A stretch of 64,000 nucleotides of DNA from Zobellia uliginosa (GTDB lineage: Bacteria; Bacteroidota; Bacteroidia; Flavobacteriales; Flavobacteriaceae). Below the pieces are notes generated by a model. That model was not told where the DNA came from. It saw only the letters and a list, made by a program, of their open reading frames with translations, and did no database searches. This document shows positions 53,701-63,100 of this stretch, one piece after another (the stretch's first letter is position 1; the number at the start of each line of letters is the position of its first letter). The position numbers and the translations under genes were made by a program. The stretch lies in contig NZ_FTOB01000006.1 of NCBI RefSeq assembly GCF_900156625.1, positions 141,871-205,870 on the forward strand. The letters are read 5' to 3'.

Positions 53701-56700
53701 CCCGACGGATAGGCCGTATCCACACCATTGGCATCTACGGTTCCGTTTGGAGCTAGGTAGGCCGCAGTGGTCTGCGCTTCAACATTATCGGGAAGGCCGT
53801 CGCCATCACTATCTAAATCCAAATAGTTGGGAATGGAATCCGCATCATCGGGACTTTCGGCAAGGGTATATGTAGCCGTAGCCCCTTGTGTATCGTCGGA
53901 TTCAATACCGTTGAACAGCCCGTTATTGCCAAAATCAACGGCGGTTCCATCAATTCGACCATCGGTATCGGCATCAACCTGACCATGGCCCGCTTCAACC
54001 CCGTCAAAGATTCCGTCGTTATCGGAATCGAGATCAAATATATTCGGGATACCATCACCATCGGTGTCACAGTTCTCGACTTTTATGCCGTAATCAACAC
54101 TCGCTAAATTGTCTCCATATATGCCATCGTTATAATAGAAATATAGAGGTCCGCTCGTAGTCGCTATTGGAATACTACCCGGAACCAAGGGGTCAACAGG
54201 CCCCAATAGCTCATCAACACCATCCTCATATGTACCGTTAGCGTTCGCATCAACAATACCGTAGAAAACATAAAATCCGCTATTTACCAAACCTCCCATT
54301 GCCGCGGAATTGGCAGGATGATAGGTAAAGTCGGAATTGTATACCGCCGTTACCCCATTGAGGGTCGCCCCTCCGCTAGTTGTATTGGTCAAATAGATAT
54401 TGATCGTTTGACCCGCAAAAGGCCCATCGACAGCTTCCCCCGTGAGAATGCCTGCCGCCGATACATTTTGAATATCCAAGATATACTTGACGCCAGCTTC
54501 CAGCACGGCATTGGAATTTTGCAAGGTATTTACATTGGAACGTACATTTTGTCCTGTTACAATATGGGCACAAACATTTTCATCGGTATCCAAAATACCG
54601 TCGTTGTCGTCATCAAGGTCTACCTCATCTGCAATACCATCCCCATCGTTATCGGGTCTATCATCGGTAGCATCCCTAAAATCAACATCACCGCCTGAAT
54701 GCACATCGTGGTCTTTATCGGGAAGTTGAACCGAACCGATTGTAGGGTCGTCTATAGTGCCGCCGGAATCTGCGTAGCCCGTAAGGTCGCTATCGATAGC
54801 ATCATCGAGACCATCATCATCCACATCGTTGTTCGCCAAGGTTATACCCGCCTCCATGGTATCGTTTCCTCCTTCGTTATCGGAATCGAGGTCTAAATAA
54901 TCCGGATGATCCGTGGTATCGGTATTTACGGGTGAAACACCTCCTAAGTAAGCCGAGTTTACACCGTTATTGGCACGATATGTTGCCTCATCATCAGGGT
55001 TCGGAGCCTGATATGCCTGAGTGGACTGTGCCTCTACATTATCGGGAATGCCATCGCCATCGCTATCTAAATCTTTGTGATCGGAAATACCGTCATTATC
55101 AAAATCGGCAAGACAAAAGGTGGGCTGTATAAATCGTGTCGATGTATTCGAACTATGAACAAAGTTCAATACAATACGACTCACCGGTCTTTCAAAATAA
55201 AAGTAAATGGCCCCGTTAACATCGTCTGCCGGATCGTTGCCATCCGAATCAAAACTACCGGCCACAAAGGTATTTCCTGTTTGCGTAATACCCGAACCGA
55301 CCAACACGAGTCCCTCTGCATCTAGGTCGTACATTACATTATTCTCATCGTAAACCTCAATGGTGTATTGGGTGCCATTATCGAAATCGGTCATCTTAAA
55401 AAAGACATTTTCAATAGGCGTACCATAAGTTGAGGTCAAACTTCCCGTGTCTCCCCCTTGCCCTTCTATTCGGATACCATGACCGTTCAAGCCCGTATCA
55501 TAGGCATATATGTTCGTACTTGCAGCTTTGTTTACCGTATAGCTTACATCGGTTCCCACGAGTGTGTAGGTTGTGTCGGTAATAGGATTCCCCATACCGA
55601 CCGTGCCGGACAGGTTTGTATTTTCACAACCTTCCGTTGTGTCTAAAATACCATCGTTATCATCGTCTAGATCAACTACGTCGCCTACACCATCGCCATC
55701 GGTATCAGGGCCGTTCAAGGCATCTAGGCACAGGGTAAAGGTATCGGTAGTGGTAATATACCTGTTATCGACCGTAAGATAATAGGTTTCCCCCGGGGTA
55801 AGGCCCCAGTGCCGGATTCTTAAATCATCTTCCGGATCCGAATAGGCGGTACACGCCATTTCGGTAAGGCCATCGTTTTCCCAAAGCGCCATATAGGCGT
55901 GGCGAAGCGTTCCCTTAACGCCTCCCCTATCCATTCTAATGTCTATTTTACCCGATGGGGGCGCCACAAAGCTGAACCATTTGTTGTGGTTTACCAAGTC
56001 AGACCAACACGAGGCCGTATTCTTGTCAAAGGTAGCTCCAAGGGTGGTATATGCCGCATCGGGCGAGCAGGTGCCTATTAGGCCCGTTATATCGGTCGCC
56101 CCTTGGTAGTAATCATTCGTCGCCTGGTCGCTTAAGCATAGGGAAAAAGTATCGAGGGCATGTATGTATCGGTTATCGACCGAAACGTAATAGGTATCGC
56201 CCGGGGTCAAGCCCGTTGCCAGAAGAGAAATATCATCGTAATGACGCCCTACCCTATGGCTATTACAGCCCAATTCAACCGTACCCGTACTATCCCACAA
56301 TGCCAAATAGGCGGTTTGCAAGGTGCCCTTTTCATCGCCCCTATCCAACTTCACCTCTATATTTCCCGTGGCCGGGGCAGTCACCTCGAACCATACGTTT
56401 CTATGGGGCCCCGTATACCAACACGAACCTCCGTTTCTATCCGCAGTTGCTCCCAAGGTCGAAAAAACGGCATCGCCGGAACACCCGTTCATAAAGGAAT
56501 CAATGTTTATGGCCCCCTCCAAATAATCGTTGGTCGGGGTATCGCTGAGGCAAAGTTTAAAGGTTTCGGCACCCGATGGTGTACCGTAGTGACGGTCAAC
56601 GGAAAAGAGATAGGTATCGCCCGGAGTAAGTCCGTTGGCCAAAATTGAAATATCATCGCTAACATCGTTAAAAACACTACATGCGATTTCGGAGGTTCCC

Positions 56701-57065
56701 GTGGCATCCCACAGGGCCATCATGGCATAGCGCAAATCTCCCGTCATATCTCCCGTTATGGTTCCCCGGTCTAGGTTGATCTGTACGGTACCCGTGGCGC
56801 TTGCAACAAAACTGAACCATACATTGGCATTCGGCCCCGAGGCCCAGCACGAACCGGAACTCCCATCGGGCGTAGCGTTCAATGTAGTGTAGGCCGCATC
56901 GGCCGAACAAGTGTTGAGGGAGAGCGGCATGGCATTGGCCCTATTATCGTTCGAAGGTTGGGCCCATAAGAATTGCCCCATAAACAAAAACAGCAGCACT
57001 ATAAAACTATGACACCTAAGGTACTCACCAAAAAAGTGGGGATTTCTTTTTCTTGGAACACGCAT
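50730..57065 (-). CDS. Giant T9SS type B surface protein (2111 residues)
   Basis: Secreted protein of 2111 residues with a signal peptide ending near LFMGQFLWAQ. Three homologous beta-sandwich domains of about 135 residues follow at about 38-175, 178-313 and 316-448, each with a pair of Cys and the phrase GLTPGDTY; they resemble PPC-type domains. From about 453 there are many thrombospondin-type-3 calcium loops (DTDGDGVGD, DLDDDNDGILD), with embedded beta domains. An Ig-like domain lies at about 1590-1685, a Calx-beta domain at about 1686-1796, more TSP3 at 1797-2015 and a gliding-motility-associated type B sorting domain at 2016-2111 (VVTPNGDGAHDTLTITGLD, IYNRWGILIF, GTYFYILNYED). T9SS cargo, probably a surface adhesin or structural protein. 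It follows the PorP/SprF gene by 60 bases. Confidence 0.93.
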   Translation of the reverse strand: MRVPRKRNPHFFGEYLRCHSFIVLLFLFMGQFLWAQPSNDNRANAMPLSLNTCSADAAYTTLNATPDGSSGSCWASGPNANVWFSFVASATGTVQINLDRGTITGDMTGDLRYAMMALWDATGTSEIACSVFNDVSDDISILANGLTPGDTYLFSVDRHYGTPSGAETFKLCLSDTPTNDYLEGAINIDSFMNGCSGDAVFSTLGATADRNGGSCWYTGPHRNVWFEVTAPATGNIEVKLDRGDEKGTLQTAYLALWDSTGTVELGCNSHRVGRHYDDISLLATGLTPGDTYYVSVDNRYIHALDTFSLCLSDQATNDYYQGATDITGLIGTCSPDAAYTTLGATFDKNTASCWSDLVNHNKWFSFVAPPSGKIDIRMDRGGVKGTLRHAYMALWENDGLTEMACTAYSDPEDDLRIRHWGLTPGETYYLTVDNRYITTTDTFTLCLDALNGPDTDGDGVGDVVDLDDDNDGILDTTEGCENTNLSGTVGMGNPITDTTYTLVGTDVSYTVNKAASTNIYAYDTGLNGHGIRIEGQGGDTGSLTSTYGTPIENVFFKMTDFDNGTQYTIEVYDENNVMYDLDAEGLVLVGSGITQTGNTFVAGSFDSDGNDPADDVNGAIYFYFERPVSRIVLNFVHSSNTSTRFIQPTFCLADFDNDGISDHKDLDSDGDGIPDNVEAQSTQAYQAPNPDDEATYRANNGVNSAYLGGVSPVNTDTTDHPDYLDLDSDNEGGNDTMEAGITLANNDVDDDGLDDAIDSDLTGYADSGGTIDDPTIGSVQLPDKDHDVHSGGDVDFRDATDDRPDNDGDGIADEVDLDDDNDGILDTDENVCAHIVTGQNVRSNVNTLQNSNAVLEAGVKYILDIQNVSAAGILTGEAVDGPFAGQTINIYLTNTTSGGATLNGVTAVYNSDFTYHPANSAAMGGLVNSGFYVFYGIVDANANGTYEDGVDELLGPVDPLVPGSIPIATTSGPLYFYYNDGIYGDNLASVDYGIKVENCDTDGDGIPNIFDLDSDNDGIFDGVEAGHGQVDADTDGRIDGTAVDFGNNGLFNGIESDDTQGATATYTLAESPDDADSIPNYLDLDSDGDGLPDNVEAQTTAAYLAPNGTVDANGVDTAYPSGLVPTNTDGTDNPDYLDLDSDNEAGDDTTEARIVRNGLDVDNDGLDDALDADTSGYTDPGGTIDNPLTGPVVLPDGDSDAGSGGDVDFRDTTDDRPDNDNDGVVDAEDLDDDNDGILDTDEGCGNFIINGSFEQDNFTDATAFPNGFTGANGTFIGTTYNTNSLTGWSYTQNLDGWVNGGSFGAGTFAPAIDGSQYLDLVGNNNVTGGVSNEITQEVTLVQGESYTFSFYWGEDIAHLNGQIVTLDFDIIDADGVPILDETLTTIATGEVGGMVGPKKWFYEERTFVASTDEITVRFSAQPFATNASSGAALDLVTLKYSTPTECVDTDNDGIPDAFDLDSDNDGIYDAVEAGHGAAHSNGVLTGMVGADGIPDSVQDDPDRRTVNYTVLDSDTDGSIDAQELDADNDGCFDVVEAGFTDGDADGLLGSSTLTVDANGLVTTGSDGYTEPQDRNGNGIPEYREATLSPVISTQPSESSVCSGETASFSVVATDVDQYQWQMFDGSLWTDLTDGGLYSGTDTHTLEIANTTIGGNGNRYRVVVSNSLRVCSVLNSDEAILNVETTPSISIGDASEVEGASIIFPVTLSSMGCLGQDITLTFTFTDGTADTADYTNNTVQITIPAGSLTGEVNVPTTQDEILEDDETFTISILSVDAGNVADFSDTAIGTILDDDFTDLDSDNDGILDSVEDLNADGDNDPSTDPTDSDGDSLPDYLDIDSDNDGIPDNVEAQTTVGYIAPSLVDANNNGLDDAYENGIDLGLYPVNTDGTDQPDYLDLDSDNDNVPDAIEAHDRDHDGMADVSFIGSDKDDDGLDDGYEGSETIDDDVNDEMDSPFDSLPNADGDDELDYRDTDDDNDGIPTRDEDTNGDGNYANDDQNNNGVPDYLEEPYIEVVVYNVVTPNGDGAHDTLTITGLDVRPNNNIQIYNRWGILIFSTESYGTGNNYFEGYSTARLTSGKEEKLPSGTYFYILNYEDTTGEHKTLSGYIYLN

Positions 57066-57125
57066 TTGCTAAACGTTTAAGTTATATATACGGGATATTA
57101 TAGATCGATGGGGTTTTAGTAAAAC

Positions 57126-58076
57126 CTAAAAGAAACGGGGAGATTTTAAATTACCCTTAGTGCTTATAAAGTCATACCGTAAGATGGCCTCAAAAGAACC
57201 TGAATTATAGATTGCCGCACCCAACTCGGTAACTTCGCGATCGTAGGCCAGGCCAATCAAGAATTTTTTTGAAATATTAAAGCCGACCATACCACTAAAT
57301 GCGGCATCCCAACGATAGGCAGCGCCCAGAATAAACTTTTCGCTAAACATAAAGTTGGCCGAAACATCAACCTGTAAGGGAGCCCCCGTTACCAATTTGG
57401 TCAATAAGGCCGGTTTAAACTTGACATTATCGTTCAGATCCCATACGTAACCGGTAATCAAATAAAAGTTCATCTGTTCCTTAGCGGTAGACGGGTCAGG
57501 CCCATCCTTAAAGTGGAGTGTCTGTAAAATCCTTGGTACGGAAAGTCCGGCATAAAACCTTTCATTGTGGTAATAGACCCCTGCCCCTATATTGGGCGAA
57601 AACTTATTTTCTATATCGTTCTGAAGACTTGCATCACTTGTATACTGGTTAAGTTCTGAAAAACGAACATCCAATAAATGGCCACTCCCCTTAAGACCGA
57701 AGCTTAACCTTCCTTCGGTAGAAGTATATACCGTATATGAAAAATCTATGTCAAAATAGGTCTCCGAAGTCGGACCGATTTTATCGTTTACTATGGACAA
57801 GCCTAGCCCCACGCCCCTATACCCGATAGGCGAATGTAGATTAAACGTTTGGGTGGTTGGCGCCCCATCTAACCCGACCCATTGCGAACGATGCAAAAGA
57901 GCCGTACTTATATGGCCACGGGAACCTGCATAGGCAGGGTTCACGCTTACCGTATTGTACATATATTGGGTGTATTGGGAATCTTGTTGTGCAATGGCAT
58001 TTTGAATACTTCCCACAAATAGTAGGGCCAGTATTACACCAAATTGACGAGCGGTTGTTATGAGATTTGGGATCAT
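57126..58076 (-). CDS. PorP/SprF family T9SS-associated membrane protein
   Basis: Outer-membrane protein of 316 residues with a signal (ILALLFVGSIQNAIAQ) and the family start DSQYTQYMYNTVSVNPAYAG. The rest is a 14-strand-type barrel with repeated aromatic strands, ending in FEAILRYDFISTKGNLKSPR. In Flavobacterium johnsoniae SprF is needed to export or anchor SprB, a cargo with a type B sorting domain; PorP/SprF proteins are commonly encoded next to such cargo. Here the gene lies between two type B cargo genes, 8 bases after the 675-residue gene and 60 bases before the giant gene, so it most likely serves one or both. Confidence 0.95.
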   Translation of the reverse strand: MIPNLITTARQFGVILALLFVGSIQNAIAQQDSQYTQYMYNTVSVNPAYAGSRGHISTALLHRSQWVGLDGAPTTQTFNLHSPIGYRGVGLGLSIVNDKIGPTSETYFDIDFSYTVYTSTEGRLSFGLKGSGHLLDVRFSELNQYTSDASLQNDIENKFSPNIGAGVYYHNERFYAGLSVPRILQTLHFKDGPDPSTAKEQMNFYLITGYVWDLNDNVKFKPALLTKLVTGAPLQVDVSANFMFSEKFILGAAYRWDAAFSGMVGFNISKKFLIGLAYDREVTELGAAIYNSGSFEAILRYDFISTKGNLKSPRFF

Positions 58077-58084
58077 CGTTACTA

Positions 58085-60112
58085 CTATCGGTTAATGTAT
58101 ATATATCCTGAAAGGGATTGCTGCTCCCCTTTAGCATCTTTGTAATCTAAAATATAGAAATAGGTGCCTACCGGTAGTTTTCTATCGGCATCAACGGTCA
58201 CCCTTCCTTGGGAGGTACCGTCAAACACGTTGCCCTCGGTATTATAGGCCTGTGTGGTATAGACCAAAACACCCCATCTGTTATAGATCCGGATGGAATT
58301 ATCAGGATATTTTTCCAGTCCTGTAATAGAAAGAAAATCATGTGCCCCATCATTATTAGGCGTTACCACGTTAAACACCTCAATAGGGTCTTCCTCAACA
58401 TTAGGCTCTAGGTACTCAGGTATTCCATTCCCATCGGTATCGTCATTGGCGTAATTTCCATCGATATTGATGTCTTCATCCTTACTTTGAATACCATCGT
58501 CATCATCATCGGTATCCCTATAATCGACTTCCCCATCACCATCTGTATTCAGTAGATCGTTGTACGGATCGTCGACTTCGTCATTGACATCGATATCAAT
58601 AATGGTTTCTCCCTCATAGCCATCATCAAGACCATCACGGTCTTTATCAGAACCGATAAAGGTTACATCGGGAATACCATTTCTATCGTGGTCATGGGCC
58701 TCAATACTATCAGGTACATTATCATTATCACTATCGGCATCAACGTAATCGGGAATACCGTCGTTGTCAGTATCTTCTGGGATAATGCCCAATAATCCAT
58801 TTGTTTCATAGGCATCGTCAACCCCATTCCCGTTGAAATCCTCTCCGCTTGGCGCCACATAGTCAAGCGTAGTCTGGGCCTCAACATTATCGGGGACTCC
58901 GTCATTATCACTATCGATATCCAAATAATCGGGAATACCATCGTTGTCGGTATCGGTGGGGTCCGTTGCCGGATCGTTATCGGCATCTAGATTCAAGTCC
59001 TCAAAACTATCAAGTATACCATCGTTATCGGTATCAAGATCAATAGCGTTGGTAACCAAAATGCTTACCGTAGCGGTATCACAATTACCGACCGTATCAC
59101 AGAGGGTATAGGTAAACGAATCGCTACCGTCAAAATTTGTGTTTGGCGTATAGTTCCATATATCATCCGATGGGTCATTGGGTGTTCCGCCATCATCGCG
59201 GGTCAAAGTTCCATTGGACGGGTCGGTTGAGGTTAGGCTTCCTGTGGAAGGAAGGTCATTGTCATTGCCGAGAATATCCAATGCTATAGGGGTATCTTGT
59301 GTCGTTGCAAAGCTATCATCAATAGTATCTAAAATAGGAAGCACATCGACCGTTACCGTAGCCGTACTACAATCGCCATAGATATTACATACCGAATAAT
59401 TAAAAGAATCGGGACCGTTGTAATCGGGATTAGGAATATAGGTTACGATATCATCGGTGGGGTCGTTAGGTGTTCCGTTGTTATCAACATTAACGGTACC
59501 GTTTGTCGGATTGGTGGTCGTAAGCCTCCCTTCGGTCGGCAACTCACTATCATTTGCAAAAATGTCTACAATTACCAAATCGTCTTCGTCTACAGTAACC
59601 AAATCATCTACCAGAATGGCCGATTCATCAATACAGACTACGGTAAAGCTGGGCAAATTCTTGGCGTTTCCCGCCTTGGTAATGGTGGCAACATACCGTT
59701 CGAGTGTTTTGGTAGCAATCACCGTCGGGGCATTTTGGTCACCTGGCAAAGGAGGTGTCCAGCTAACCGAAGCTCCAGGAGAAAGGTGGGCCGTATTGTC
59801 ACTGATATCAAGCGTAACCTCGTTGTAGGGGGAATTACAATTGGTCACAATAAAATAACTCGTGGCGTTCTTACCGCATAAAGTACCGTCATAGGTTGCG
59901 AAATAGATTCCCTGTTCGGTTACTTCCAAAAACGATTCGGTACTTAGAACCGTGCCTGTATCTTGAGCCTCGTACCAACGAAAATTGGTTCGGGTCTCTT
60001 CAGCCGAATCCGGCGGAGCCTGTAAGACATACTGAGCATTGGATACCACAAGTCCCAGTAAAGTAAAAACCATACTGAGGACAAGTTTTTTATATGTAGA
60101 TTTCGCTTTCAA
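58085..60112 (-). CDS. T9SS type B surface protein with cadherin-like and TSP3 domains
   Basis: Secreted protein of 675 residues. The start is TTG at 60112: an in-frame stop lies 21 bases upstream, and the signal peptide (LVLSMVFTLLGLVVSNAQ) requires it. A first domain (about 27-170) has Cys and beta strands. Two similar cadherin/VCBS-like domains follow at about 170-262 and 263-352 (NPDYNGPDSFNYSVCNIYGD and NTNFDGSDSFTYTLCDTVGN). TSP3 calcium loops fill about 357-577, and the last 98 residues are a type B sorting domain (VVTPNNDGAHDFLSITGLE, IYNRWGVLVYTTQ). The C-terminal third is clearly homologous to that of the giant protein. It is the gene before PorP/SprF. Confidence 0.92.
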   Translation of the reverse strand: MKAKSTYKKLVLSMVFTLLGLVVSNAQYVLQAPPDSAEETRTNFRWYEAQDTGTVLSTESFLEVTEQGIYFATYDGTLCGKNATSYFIVTNCNSPYNEVTLDISDNTAHLSPGASVSWTPPLPGDQNAPTVIATKTLERYVATITKAGNAKNLPSFTVVCIDESAILVDDLVTVDEDDLVIVDIFANDSELPTEGRLTTTNPTNGTVNVDNNGTPNDPTDDIVTYIPNPDYNGPDSFNYSVCNIYGDCSTATVTVDVLPILDTIDDSFATTQDTPIALDILGNDNDLPSTGSLTSTDPSNGTLTRDDGGTPNDPSDDIWNYTPNTNFDGSDSFTYTLCDTVGNCDTATVSILVTNAIDLDTDNDGILDSFEDLNLDADNDPATDPTDTDNDGIPDYLDIDSDNDGVPDNVEAQTTLDYVAPSGEDFNGNGVDDAYETNGLLGIIPEDTDNDGIPDYVDADSDNDNVPDSIEAHDHDRNGIPDVTFIGSDKDRDGLDDGYEGETIIDIDVNDEVDDPYNDLLNTDGDGEVDYRDTDDDDDGIQSKDEDINIDGNYANDDTDGNGIPEYLEPNVEEDPIEVFNVVTPNNDGAHDFLSITGLEKYPDNSIRIYNRWGVLVYTTQAYNTEGNVFDGTSQGRVTVDADRKLPVGTYFYILDYKDAKGEQQSLSGYIYINR

Positions 60113-60133
60113 ATCGACTGCTTACCTTGTTTA

Positions 60134-63100
60134 TTATTTGACAACAAAAACTACGTTTATCAATGAGTTGTAACTTGCGGGTTGGGCAATAACATCATAG
60201 GTCATGACGCCAAATTCATCAACCGAAACATTGGCAAAAACGGCGGTATCGTAATAAGTGACATAGTAATACAATTCGTTATTCGCATATGTTGGAATAG
60301 CTGATGGTGCCGAAGTACTAGCTACCATTGGCGAACCGAATTGAGCTATGTATTGATCGTGTAAGTTTATAGTTCTTCCTGTACCGTTGGTAGAAGCATC
60401 TACTTCAATGGATGGAGGATAGAAAACCTTTGAGGCCTTTAAGGAGTTAACTTCAACAAGGTCACCATCGGCCTCAACGCCTATCAAGGAAGTGGCATTA
60501 CCGCTCACTGCATTTGATCCATAATCGGAAAAACGGACTGTTCCTCCTTCTACATCTAACTTTGCATCAGGTGAGCTTGTTCCAATACCTACTTCATCAG
60601 CAGAAGCATCCGCAAAAAGCAAATACCTATCAGTATCCCCTTCTACTCTCATATCAAAATTTCCTCCTATTTCATTTACAACTAAACCATTATACATCTT
60701 CACATTTCCGTTGAAATATGTTCCCAGGGTATAGTGATTACTCCAATTAATTCGCAACCAACCATCTGTAGACCTTAAGGTATTTTTCCCGTTCATATAC
60801 AGATAATCATTTAGCTCAACATTACCTTCTACATCTAAAGCCCTACTACCTGTAATCGATGTCTTGCCAATAGCAACATTACCCTCGGTAAAAATATTGT
60901 CGGTTATGGCGTCCGGAGCGGATGTTCCGCCTACTTCGTACCAATCATGGTCAGTTAAAGTGGATAAATCAACCGAATTACCTTCAGAAATTGTCAATGA
61001 ACTACCTGTTAATGATAAAGTCTGATCATCGGTATCGGTAAACACTGCAGTAGGATTTACCCAAGATGCATTACCAGCGGCATCTGACTGTAGAATATGA
61101 CCATTAGTCGCCCCAGAAGTCATCTGGAAATTCTCTGTACGAGTATTACCATATACATGAAGTTTATTACCAGAAGTATCAACACCACCTATACCTACGT
61201 TTCCAAGTCCGCTTTGGTACAATCCAAGGTTCCATCCAATGGCATCGCCTGCCGTTAATCCATTTTGGCTATAAACACTCCATGTTCCAATTTCATCAAT
61301 ACGCATTTTAACCGCACCTGTACTACCCAATGCAACATCATCATTGTCAGCACCAGATTTTATCTGCCAATTACCAGCGCCATCGTGAGTAGTAATTCTC
61401 ACCTGACCGGCATCAAACCAAATATTGTCTTCTCCGGTAAGGTATAAACCAGGTAAATCATTGCCCCCAACAGCAGTAATCCGTGCATTGGCCAAAGAAC
61501 TGGTGTTCACACCAATATTGCCGTCCGTGCCTACCTGTATCCCTTCATTACCACCATCATTACTGATCCAATTTCCTGCAGTTTGGATGTTTTCCGTTGC
61601 GGTATGGTCACCAAGGTTATCCGCTAAACCACTTAAGTCAACACTATTTCCTGAAGTTGCGGGATTTGTCAGTGTAAGAGTTGAACCGGTTAATGCTAAA
61701 TCAGATAATTCATTGGTCGCACTGTTATCATTATTGGCCGGAAAGTTGACCTCTAGATCATAGTCTCCACCGCTCTCGCTCAAGGTCACCGAACCATCGG
61801 TTGATGTTAAAGTTTGGATTTCGTTTGTTGGATTGGAATCAGCATCATCAACATTAATAATTGCACTATTTCCTCCTGAAATACTGATACTTCCAGCGGC
61901 AGCTCCTGCCGTCAAAGTTTGATTGTCAGAACCTAAGGAATTAGCATCCACTTCAATTAAATCACCATCTGCCTCAACGCCGATCAATGAAGTAGGTGTA
62001 CCTGTTATGGCCAATGATCCGTAATCTGAAAATCTTACAGTCCCATTTTCAACATCTAATTTGGCATCAGGTGACCCTGTACCGATACCTACTCTATCAT
62101 TAAGTGCATCTGTACGAATCAGGTTGCTATCCGTATCACCTTCAACCCTCATATCATTGTCACCACCGCTTTCATTTACGGTTAAAGTATCATCTGCCCT
62201 TAAGTGGCCATTTATTAGTGTTCCAGACGTAAAACCCGTAGTAGCATTAGTTGAAGGGTTGATACGCAACCAAGAATCATTAGCCCTTAAGGCTTGCTTG
62301 CCATTCATATAGACGTAATCGGTAAGTTCAATATTACCCTCAACATCCAAAGCCCTGTTATTTGTAATTGTTGTTTTGCCAATAGCAACATTGCCCTCGG
62401 TAAAAATATTATCGGTTATGGCGTCCGGAGCGGATGTTCCGCCTACTTCGTACCAATCATGGTCGGATAAACTGCTTAAATCTATACTATTACCAGAAGT
62501 GGCCGGGTTTGTTAACGTCAGTGTCGATCCCGTTAGTGCCAAATCAGTTAATTCGTTTGTAGGATCCGCATCTGCATCACGAATATCGATAGTGGTATTC
62601 GTGCCATCGTTTATCCGTATTTCGACGGATTCGTTGGCCGTGACTACCGCACTGCTCAAATTTTGATCATCCCTAAAATCGGTAAGATCAACCGTAGTAT
62701 CCGCACCGGTGCCATTCGCCAAGGTGATGATGTTTCCCGATAGGCTGATCTGTTGGTTATCAGTGTTGTCTAAATAAGGACTTAAATCTACTTGGTTCGC
62801 AGGAGTAGCCGGGTTTGTCAGCGTCAGAATATCACTTGCCAAGCTTAAATCGGTAAGTTCGTTAGTTGCACTATTGTCATCATTGTCCGGAAAGTTCACC
62901 TCTAGATTGTAATCATCACCTGTCTGTGTTAAGATTACAGAACCATCAGTAGAGGTTAATTCTTGTATCTCATTATTTGGATCAGCATCGGCATCGTCAG
63001 TATCCAAGGCATCGACATAGGCCTTAGTGGCCGCGTCCTGTGGATTGTTTGGATCGGCCAAGTTCGTGATGGCCTGGTTGCCAGCACTTGGGTCCTCACC

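Noticed and set aside
50975..55800. Many open frames on the plus strand opposite the giant surface gene
   Set aside because: They reflect the repeated GAT/GAC-rich codons of the thrombospondin-type-3 blocks read backwards, giving repeated Ile-, Val- and His-rich strings. No start context or family match.
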